Assembly (NCBI RefSeq): GCF_018143015.1
Contig: NC_054750.1
Coordinates: forward strand, 10,440,001 to 10,504,000
Direction: 5' to 3'
Length of the DNA stretch: 64,000 bases
Origin: Lytechinus variegatus
Taxonomy: Eukaryota; Echinodermata; Echinoidea; Temnopleuroida; Toxopneustidae
Shown: one piece after another, positions 56,401 to 64,000 of the stretch
Layout of the letters: the number at the start of each line of letters is the position of its first letter
How positions within the stretch are numbered: position 1 is the first letter of the stretch
Program-made: the position numbers and the translations under genes
Notes under the pieces: model-generated
The model's input: the letters and a program-made list of their open reading frames with translations, nothing else
Databases searched by the model: none
Told to the model about the DNA's origin: nothing

Positions 56401-59064
56401 CGGGTTCTTACAGATTTCTATGACAATACCAAACCCTGCTTTATTCTGGCTTATCCTCTATTGTTTGGGTGAAGTTCTATTGATCCAGAGGGGTACAATT
56501 GGTCTTTTCTTTGTGTATATTGGAAAAGAAAATTTGAAAAGGAAAATCCTGGGTGCAATGGAGCATGCTAACAACACAATGTACATGTTGCACTGTGCCA
56601 GTATATGTACATGTACTCCCTATAAAGACCGCATGGCATGTAGTGTACATGCATGCATGTACAATTTGTGAAGCACAAGCCAAGTTTATTTCCTCCATCT
56701 TACCAGTTTAAACAATTGCTTGAGGATGGAGGGCCTTTGTTTACATTTCAAAGGTTATGTTTGTATTTGTTTTGTGCTTGAGCCAAAGAGGAGGAAACCA
56801 TCCAAAGATTATTGGTTAATATCTTAAGATGATGTAACAGACAAGTTGCATTTCACCTTGTGGGTACATAAACACACTATCAAAGTCAGCAAAATGGAGG
56901 CCAATTCATTGGCTCCAAACTCAATTCTGTAAGAAACTGGGGATAGGCGTAGAGTTTAAAAGCTGGGGGCAAACAGGGTCGCAGTGTATTCTATGCAAAT
57001 CATCCATGTCTAGTTCATATACACAATCATAAAGATTTATGGATTTATTTACAGCTGATGACATCCCCCAAGAGATCCTGATGAGGTTTCAAAAACTCCT
57101 GAGAGTTTTAGCATCTCATTCTTTACTCCTATCTAGATTCTATATTTACATGTAATTATCATAGTGACCATTTTTTTTTCCTATTTGACTCTTGATTAAG
57201 TATTTATCAATGCTGGCAAAGTATTTATGGCATTCACCAATAAAATTCCAATCATTCAAAACATAACGTAAAAAGTAGGCCTACAGAATCGAACTTCTTG
57301 GAATGTGTGTCAGCTGCGGCAAGTTTAAGACCAACTCATTAAATTAATTACCAGTCTATGAAATTGAATTTGTTTCAGAGAAAGGGAATATATTTACCAC
57401 AGCCAATTTCATCAGAACTGTCTGGGCAGTCGGCGTCACCATCGCAGCGCCACCTTGCTGGAACACACACTGAATCGCTGTTGCCTGTTCCTGTACTAGC
57501 GCACTCAAACTCTTCGGCACTGCATGTCAGTTGACCTGCAGATTCATGAAAGAAAAGGAATAACATTTCAATTAAATCTCAAAATCAATCAATGACAATG
57601 GGTATTCATCAGTCCCTTTGTGCTAGAGACATTTACACTTAATTCTTGTGTACAACATTTAATGTGGGCTAAAAAAAAACCCTTCTGGACAATTAAAAAT
57701 ATTTATCAAAATCAAGGGACTGTATTTTTCAAAGCATGTACGCAACATCATTGGCAAAGATTCAACCACCATATGAAGGGTTTTTGTGGAATCTTCTTTT
57801 TCTCACGAACTGGTATCAAACAAAATCTTTTTGAAGATCAAGATATCAAAACCAAAGCATAATTGGTAACCAGGATTAAACATTAACACAGATTAGCCTG
57901 GCAATGTGCCCATATATCTTCCATGCTATTTAATGAAGAAAATGCTTTTTATTTATATAGAGTTTGATACAGTTTGGGTAACAAAATTGCACGCAGGAGT
58001 ATCACTAGTATTTTCATATTTTTATTTCTTGTTTTGCTTCTTTCTCCAGTCTGTGATGGAGAACTGCACAGTACATTCTTTTCAAAAGTCATTCTAAAGA
58101 AGACAGTGATTATTTACCTTATTAATTCAAACTTCCTTTCTCAGCATTTTTAGTACAATATATTTGTTTACTTGTCACTTAATAAATGATTCCTGTATTT
58201 TGTTTATCTAATAGGCATATCCTCCTCTTCTATATCTGAAAGATAATCATTATCCTTTTATTACACTTCCTGTTAGTTGTATCACTGTCAAGTACATGTA
58301 GGATCTACATGTACCTGATACCATTTGAATTACTTGTTGAGCTTGGGAAAAATTTGCTCACAAAGAGTTACAATGCATCATGTTCCTTTGTTTTTTTTTG
58401 CAATTCTAATTAAACAAACATGTTTTTCATCCCAAAGACCCAAATACATTTTCTCTACAAACTCATCAACAAATCAGTCATACATGTAGATCTTTCATCT
58501 CTTCAAAGATCTTTCATCTCTTCAATTTCTCACTTGCAATTCACCCCGGCTTGCCAGGGAATACCACCACCATGCCAATACCCTTTTCAAGTACATAAAA
58601 AATACCATGTTTCACTTAAAATTCAATTCATCACATGAATTACACAATTCTTACAAAAAATCATCATATTAATCAAATTATACATATTTTGTAGATCTAC
58701 TTCAAGTTCAAGATAATTAATGTTTACAGTATTTCACTCTCAAGAGGCTCAAGAAGAGGCGTTTTCAAATCATAAGTACAATCATTCCCTGCTTGTTCCT
58801 AAGCCTTTACTTTACAAAATAATATCATGGTCTTGAGATTTTTATGGTGAGAATAAGGCCAAGGGTATTTGATTCAAATTGAAATTATACCATCGTGCTA
58901 TACATATTTATTACACCCATTCATCTCATTCTCAATTCGCCAACACATACACTTTTTCTCTTACCTGGTCCTCGCCACGGAGATCTGCGCCCAGAAAGAG
59001 AAGCACTGACAAGGGCGGGAAGCAAAAACACTGATGCAATCACGAGGATCAGAAAGCGAATCAT
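50414..59064 (-). CDS. LDL receptor / VLDL receptor homologue (11 coding exons, 880 aa)
   Basis: Single-span endocytic receptor for lipoprotein or yolk-type ligands. Eleven exons join in phase to 2643 nt. The order is signal peptide (residues 1-21); LDL-A modules in residues 34-329 (seven modules, each with paired cysteines and the acidic CDG..DC.D.SDE calcium motif); two EGF modules ([14 protein letters not shown]..., [16 protein letters not shown]...); a YWTD propeller (FWTD, YWTD, FWSD, YWID, YWTD); a third EGF module ([12 protein letters not shown]...); a Thr/Pro-rich stalk for O-glycans; a membrane span about 797-822; and a 55-residue tail with FDNPVY at 837-842. This is the domain order of LDLR (seven LDL-A, 860 aa) and VLDLR (eight, 873 aa). 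I cannot say which vertebrate member is the orthologue. The start ATG is the one opening the signal peptide. Further symmetric phase-1 LDL-A exons could have been missed in the introns. Confidence 0.95.
50692..50839 (-). CDS. LDL-receptor exon 10 (cytoplasmic tail with FDNPVY)
   Basis: 148 nt, phase 2 to 0. It encodes [20 protein letters not shown] and then [13 protein letters not shown]...NAYVR. FDNPVY is the clathrin-adaptor (PTB domain) internalisation motif. [13 protein letters not shown] matches LDLR/VLDLR tails closely. Confidence 0.95.
51167..51602 (-). CDS. LDL-receptor exon 9 (EGF-C, glycan stalk, membrane span)
   Basis: 436 nt, phase 1 to 2, acceptor AACCAACAG and donor GTTAGT. EGF-C is [12 protein letters not shown]...SCLCP...HTC. 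A Thr/Ser/Pro-rich stalk of about 70 residues follows, then the hydrophobic segment [20 protein letters not shown] and FFVLY ending at an arginine. Confidence 0.94.
51796..52415 (-). CDS. LDL-receptor exon 8 (YWTD propeller)
   Basis: 620 nt, phase 2 to 1. It holds the remaining blades: [45 protein letters not shown] and [13 protein letters not shown], then the closing [12 protein letters not shown]. In vertebrate LDLR the propeller is spread over about five exons. Confidence 0.95.
52691..53120 (-). CDS. LDL-receptor exon 7 (EGF-A, EGF-B, start of propeller)
   Basis: 430 nt, phase 1 to 2. EGF-A is [14 protein letters not shown]... and EGF-B begins [16 protein letters not shown] with the calcium-binding DINEC start. 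The exon runs on into the first propeller blade ([25 protein letters not shown]). Vertebrate genes split these modules over more exons. Confidence 0.94.
53572..53700 (-). CDS. LDL-receptor exon 6 (LDL-A 7)
   Basis: 129 nt, phase 1 to 1, acceptor GATGCAG and donor GTGAGT. It encodes [14 protein letters not shown] and [19 protein letters not shown]. The calcium motif is variant (DNEDE in place of DGSDE), so calcium binding here is less certain. Confidence 0.92.
54198..54326 (-). CDS. LDL-receptor exon 5 (LDL-A 6)
   Basis: 129 nt, phase 1 to 1, acceptor TTCTGGCAG and donor GTAAGT. It encodes [19 protein letters not shown] followed by the module end [10 protein letters not shown]. Confidence 0.93.
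54545..54916 (-). CDS. LDL-receptor exon 4 (LDL-A 3, 4 and 5 in one exon)
   Basis: 372 nt, phase 1 to 1. Three complete modules are encoded without introns: [13 protein letters not shown]...[32 protein letters not shown]...[13 protein letters not shown] and [13 protein letters not shown]...[16 protein letters not shown]. Vertebrate LDLR also has one exon coding for three modules (repeats 3-5), so this may be an ancestral arrangement. Confidence 0.95.
55166..55285 (-). CDS. LDL-receptor exon 3 (LDL-A 2)
   Basis: 120 nt, phase 1 to 1, acceptor CCATACAG and donor GTAAGT. It encodes [17 protein letters not shown] and [16 protein letters not shown]. The usual SDE is GADE, but the acidic positions remain. 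Confidence 0.93.
55286..57397 (-). other. LDL-receptor intron 2, no further module seen
   Basis: About 2.1 kb with a short CA repeat near 56300 and a G-run near 55377-55390. I looked for cysteine-rich LDL-A codon patterns and found none that I can support. Confidence 0.5.
57398..57535 (-). CDS. LDL-receptor exon 2 (LDL-A 1)
   Basis: 138 nt, phase 1 to 1. It encodes one LDL-A module from [14 protein letters not shown] to [16 protein letters not shown], with an enlarged loop ([10 protein letters not shown]). Confidence 0.93.
57535..58964 (-). other. LDL-receptor intron 1, no gene seen
   Basis: AT-rich intron of about 1.4 kb between donor GTAAGAG and acceptor ...TCTGCAG. I see no exon, repeat family or RNA gene in it. 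Confidence 0.55.
58965..59064 (-). CDS. LDL-receptor exon 1 (signal peptide)
   Basis: 100 nt encoding [20 protein letters not shown] followed by [13 protein letters not shown], with donor GTAAGAG. It has a charged start, a hydrophobic core and a likely cleavage after VSA. It leaves in phase 1, as do the LDL-A exons. Confidence 0.9.
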
Positions 59065-59480
59065 ATTGTTTTGATGTGAGTTCCTATCCAATTTCATCAG
59101 TTATTTATACCATCAATTGGTATAAAAGTCACACTTAAGATGAAATCTCTCTGATTTTTAAGCAAGAACGTCTACACCTCCAATCTCTAACAAAATTTCC
59201 TCAGTAAAATGCGCAAGGAGTTACACCCAAATTTCACAGCAGAGAAAAAGCACAACTCTCGTGGAATCTTTACCATTCACAAATGCACTGAGATCGGGGC
59301 GGGGAGCGACGGTTGGTGTGCATGCATGTTGTTGCGATAATACACTCCGATCCCGGCATAAACACACATGAATACACACACACTATAACCAAGCTATTGT
59401 ACGTTGGTATGCGAAAGGGGTCATAGTTGATAGACAGACGCCTGTGATTGGCTCACAGAATAGGACCACTCTGTACTTTA
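59065..59480 (-). promoter_or_regulatory. Likely promoter and 5' UTR of the LDL-receptor gene
   Basis: This is the stretch just upstream of the signal-peptide exon. It contains a GC box (GGGGCGGGG, + strand, about 59296-59304) in otherwise AT-rich DNA. I did not find a sterol-response element of the vertebrate ATCACCCCAC type. The transcription start is not defined. Confidence 0.4.
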
Positions 59481-60560
59481 TGACAAGCATCTTTTAGGAA
59501 CGTACCACATTGACTGGAGAAGGGAAGTAACCTCTCTTTGCCCTCTCTCAAAATAAATCTCCCAGGCATTTTATTATTCTCTCGTCGCTAATGTTTTGGC
59601 CAGAATACTATATAATCGTTACTTCAAGGATAGATTAAGATGAAATATGGTCATCTGAAACTCTTAAGGTCATCTGACCTCGTAGTACAATATGCCGCAA
59701 AATCTAGCATTCCTTCCATATCAGTGACAAATAGGAACTTCAAATAACGTGCCACACCCCCTTGCGTAAAAAATAAACAATTATTTGTTTTGAGGAAGAG
59801 AAAACTTCTAAGTGTGCAAGAAGAGAGATACTGAGTGACAGATATAGTATTCAGGCCTATATCTATTACATGAATTTAGACTGATACTTATGTTTATGGT
59901 ATAATATTGGTAATAAGTTTTTTTTAATGCGTATAAAACAGACTCGCTTCGATTACGAGATGTTCATTTTGTTAGATTTGTAATCAACGTTAATTTATAC
60001 ATGTAGCTATGGTTTTTCATCAGTACGACGCCTTTCTGACATTTAAATCCAAAGCTTCGAAATTCTCTACCCACAGAACGTGTAAAAGCTTTCTGATGTG
60101 ATACTGGTTTATTTCAGTAATATTATACAGTTCAAAATCTCTCCAAACTTTGTGTAGGTTGCCCCCCCCCCCGAATTCATTGACACTACGTAACAGCAAT
60201 TTTCACATTCACTTCTGACTTCCATGCTCGGCACGTTCTTAACTTCCGATGCCCTCAACTTAGTATCAACTTAAGTACAAAAACATTTCCAGTTGATAAA
60301 AACAAATACCAGCTCGACTTTAAATACACGTGACAAGTTAAATAACTAGAAGTGACTTTCGAACCAGGCGAACCCTTCCTCCATGCAATGACATATTAAA
60401 CATAAACAGTATGGCATGTTTAATTTTCTGCACAGAGAGTGAAAAATAAATCTTGTTTGCAAGAGTGGTTACGCTACATGTAGCCAACATGAAATATACT
60501 ACATACATATATGCAAGATAGATTTTTCTCTTTTATTTATAGATTTTACCCATCTGACCT
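59481..60560. other. Intergenic DNA, nothing recognised
   Basis: AT-rich sequence with a C-run near 60163-60172. No gene, RNA or repeat family can be supported. Confidence 0.5.
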
Positions 60561-60718
60561 GGAGAGCGTTTCATCAATATATTCATCCGACAAGTTGTCA
60601 GATATGACATCTTTCCATGATTTTGATTGGCTTAGAGGCACTGTTCCTATGGTAACTGTCGGATAAACTGGGACTTGTCGGATAAAACGTCAGACAAGTC
60701 CTTTCATGAAAAGCCCCC
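60561..60718. mobile_element. Intact GTTTCAT-ended MITE
   Basis: An uninterrupted copy of the element split by a hAT insertion at 40156-41852. It has GCGTTTCATCAATAT at the left, GACAAGTTGTCAGAT, GATTTTGATTGGCTTAG, TATGGTAACTGTCGGATAAA and GACAAGTCCTTTCATGAAA at the right. Confidence 0.75.
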
Positions 60719-63391
60719 AGGGCTCCTAACTACTAGTGAACTTTTTTTCCTACTGATCCAACCTTTTCATGTCGGACTAGTGGATAAAGTAAAAAGACTT
60801 GAGCTTATTTTGCTGTATTTTATTGCTTTGATCCCCCCCCCCAAAAAAAAAAAAATTGGAGAGCCCTTCATATGATGCCATGGCCATTTTTATTATTTGG
60901 GAAAGAGAAAATATGATTAGTATCAGTTTGATATATTTTTACTGGTCATGTCGGACCAGTAAATCTGGCTATTTCTGCAAAAGCTACTGGTCCGACAGCA
61001 ATTTTTACTGGTCTGGGACCGTCGGACCAGTGCCAGCGTCAACCAGATTAAAACCAAGTAACAAATGTACCCCAAATGATAACATGATTTTTTTTCTTCA
61101 TGAGACTAAAATTCTATCTACCTTCCTTGTTGTTGTGTAAGATATTTTCATTTTTTGTTAAAAAACACCCTAATAAGGCTAAAATGAAAATATAAGTATC
61201 ATCATTACCATATGGGCAGATGTGAACACTTGACGCTCGGTGTCGATCGTCCATGATTAGACCTATAGGTACTCTACTGATAAAACCGCCCTAGCGCCAC
61301 CTGTCGGTAGATACACTATAGTTTGGCCACAACGGCTTTGCTCAACACGGCATGCCACTGCACTACCTCGGTCAGAACCCATCTGAACTTCTTTTTTTTT
61401 CATATTTTCTCCGCGGATTATAATAATTTAACAATTAATAGTACTCTGATCCCTGATGCAACATTATTTTTTCAAACTCTTTTGAAAATATGTGCACAAT
61501 ATGGGGTAAAAGTAAAACTGGCAAAAAGAAAACGATGACAAAACAATAATAAAAATTCATTATTATGGCCATTACGTCCAAAATGAGTTTTACTTGTGAT
61601 AAACATGGATTGATATGACTTTTGAATCAAAAGATAATTAATAATGTACAATACACGTCCCGATTGGGATTCTAAAATACCAGGCCTTCATCTTTAACGG
61701 ATGATAGTGAAAATCGTCTTCACCCCCTCCCCCTTATGATTATGTCCAACTACACATAGGTTATCGGGAATTTTTTTAGCAACTGCAAGTTTTACAAACA
61801 AAAACAAATTACTTCTTGACTGGGTATATAAAAAAGGTAGACCGGAAGCTTCAGTCTCTGCTTCGTCGGTTGTTTTTTCTGGACTACGTCTTGCTTCACT
61901 CCAGAGTAAATAAGTAAAAAAAAATGTTTAAAGATTCCGCAAAACAGATTTCAACTGTCTATGGGTAAAGTAGGATGGGGGGGGGGGTCGGGTGTCCGGA
62001 CACTTTATAATTTTGAAGCCTTCTCTTTGTCTGAAGATTACACTAAAACTATGAATTCAATAGTTGTGATTACCAATCATCTTCTATCTTGCTCTCTATA
62101 ATATTTCCTATTACATTTTATACTAAAAATTGATAAAACTTTGCTTGTAAATTTACCGTATCTAAATGACTTTCTAAAATTGTTCGTCCAGACACACAGC
62201 CTGTCCGGACACACATAAAGGGTCTGCATGTAATACACCTCTACCAATTTAATTCGCTTCTTCCTCTCTGAATCATTTTTGTTTCCTTTCCCCACCATAG
62301 CCATAGGCGGATCTTTATTACACAACAATACTAATATTTAAATGCAAAACAGAGGGTTACGGTGTATTTAGGCATCAAGTCAAAGTTTTGATTATATCTC
62401 CATTCCGTGAAAGAATATTTAAATAATATGTATAATATATTCCAGATATGTTTCACGAACAGAAAAATGTGAAATGACAGTTAACATGTAATAGATAACA
62501 TTGAAACAATATCATTAATTTAGTATGAAAAAAATTATTCTTTCATTTTCGCTCAGAATTAGTATTTTTCATTTTGGCTTCTTCTGATTACTCTATTAAA
62601 ATATTTTCACATATTTTTTTTTTGTAGACCAAGGTCTATATACAGGTCTAGGCATATCAGCGGTGCTCTTTTTGTCTACATTGTATTTAAGAGTGGATTT
62701 GGAGGAAAGTTCATCAAATCGAATGGAGATTTAGGGTGGGATGGATATTCTGATACGTGTCGTTAGAAAAAAATCTACCTTCTATAAATAAACACAATAT
62801 TGTTCACTGTAATTAGCAGATACCTTTTGAGATAATTCATGAAATAGGGACTTCTGCATTTTAAATTCGAGAAATTCACGCTTTACCATCTTCTATCATG
62901 TCTAGAAATAGAATCCACGATACGGTACAGTTTGGGAATGAGATTTATTAAACAAATACCGGTAATAATTTTTTTTTACTGAAAAGTGAAACTAGACCTA
63001 TTAAAAAAAGTGAATCTTAATTCTATGGATATTTATCGATAATCTTAAATAGATATTGCTTTGGCTTTATTGGGGATACTGAAACTCATAACTAGAAACA
63101 TGTAAAGAAACGTGAAAACTTAATCAAGTAGTTCAATGTTTACACAATATTCTGATACTTTTCTTGTGCAGGCCAGGGTCTTCGAACCGGCAAAAATAGC
63201 ACGCATGCAATGTATTGTGGGAACATTGGAGAAACACGCTCTTACTACACATGACACACCTTCTCTTCGCTTGTTTTGATTCGTCATCAACTCGGGGTCA
63301 GCCGATCACCAGATTGCCTCTAGCCAATCAGAACGCACCGCATAATGAGCTCGGTGCGGTATTCATAAAAGGAATAACGGCATGCAAACGA
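60719..63391. other. Intergenic DNA, mostly nothing recognised
   Basis: Between 60930 and 61040 the words ACTGGTCNGAC and GTCGGACCAGT recur in both orientations, a small local inverted repeat. There are a C-run near 60833 and a G-run near 61978. There is no supported gene. Confidence 0.45.
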
Positions 63392-63545
63392 CTGGGCGTT
63401 GTGGCGTGCGCCTGTAATCCAAGCTGTGGGGAAGTTACAAATTGATGCAGAGGGTCGAGGTTCGAGCCCTGGTCACGTCTTTCGGATGGTGACGTTAAAG
63501 GTCGGTCCCAGACGTAAATAATCATATCTGATTGATACACGTCTG
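63392..63545 (+). mobile_element. SINE with 7SL-RNA-like head
   Basis: The head reads GGGCGTTGTGGCGTGCGCCT followed by GTAATCCAAGCTGTGGGGAAG, close to the 5' domain of 7SL RNA and Alu-type elements. A B-box-like GAGGTTCGAGCCCTGG follows at about 63458, and a body with CTTTCGGATGGTGACGTTAAAGG ends near CATATCTGATTGATACACG. An older copy lies at 13419-13560. Confidence 0.7.
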
Positions 63546-64000
63546 ATAAAACTCAAATACACACACACACGCAAATCAACCACGTCAGAACACTAGACAT
63601 CCAATCAGATGGCCTATACAGCACAACGCCCATCGTTTGCCGACACTACCCACAACACACACACAATAATGGACCACGAGGAAAAAATGCCGGCAAATTC
63701 TTGAAGGCTCCATGTAACAATCTCACACATCATCAGTTCACAAAAAATCTACTAGAATACATTATTATACCCATTTCCTAAACCAGTTTATGGCAGAGTT
63801 CATTTGCACCATACTATAGAAATTGAAACCAGCTTTTAATTGAAATAAAACGCTTATTTATATATGAAAATATGGAAAACAAATGTCGGACAAGAGTTTT
63901 TGTTGAGCCTTGAATTGTTGAAGCGGGTTGTTTGCCAATGTTTACATTCACTACCATGTGCTTTACAATTATTTGTAGGACAGAGAGATATTATTATTAA
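63546..64000. other. Window end, nothing recognised
   Basis: A short CA run near 63560-63572 followed by AT-rich DNA without a supported feature. Confidence 0.5.

Overview
This is a window of an animal genome, most likely an echinoderm and probably a sea urchin. The genes are split by spliceosomal introns with GT-AG borders. The domain content (caveolin, LDL-receptor family, F-box/leucine-rich-repeat) is metazoan. The intergenic and intronic DNA is AT-rich and full of short inverted-repeat transposons, tRNA-type SINEs, a foldback element and a decayed LINE. The species call rests on repeat character and general knowledge, not on a database match.

Three protein genes can be reconstructed exon by exon with matching reading phases. 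(1) A caveolin on the + strand (3260-21730): five coding exons, 735 nt, 244 residues, with the FEEVFAEP signature, scaffolding segment and membrane hairpin. (2) An F-box/leucine-rich-repeat protein on the - strand (36794 down to 31272): five exons found, 444 residues, with the extreme N-terminus missing. (3) A complete LDL-receptor/VLDL-receptor homologue on the - strand (59064 down to 50414): eleven coding exons, 2643 nt, 880 residues. It has a signal peptide, seven LDL-A modules, EGF modules, a YWTD propeller, a Ser/Thr/Pro-rich stalk, one membrane span and an FDNPVY endocytosis motif. The three do not form an operon or obvious pathway, although caveolin and the lipoprotein receptor both act at the plasma membrane.

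Layout: 1-3.2 kb is upstream DNA with one hAT-like element. 3.3-21.7 kb is caveolin, whose introns carry three copies of a TTAA-flanked MITE, SINEs and other hairpin elements. 21.7-23.0 kb is a 42-bp minisatellite that begins right after the caveolin stop. 24.6-28.2 kb is a hAT-like element carrying a 2.36-kb foldback transposon and cut by a SINE. 31.3-38.0 kb is the F-box gene with a long GAT repeat in an intron. 38.7-46.9 kb is a layered nest of transposons: hAT elements inside MITEs, and a 5'-truncated LINE flanked by unusually long direct repeats and itself holding a TTAA MITE. 46.9-50.4 kb is gene-poor. 50.4-59.1 kb is the LDL-receptor gene. 59.1-64 kb is its upstream DNA, with one MITE and a SINE whose head looks like 7SL RNA.

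The observations most worth a second look are the open frame that follows the caveolin stop in phase, the foldback element with two different inverted arrays, the hAT family with a periodic mirror-repeat motif, the 7SL-like SINE and the 0.2-kb direct repeats around the LINE. I found no CRISPR array, bona fide tRNA or rRNA gene, or bacterial-type system.
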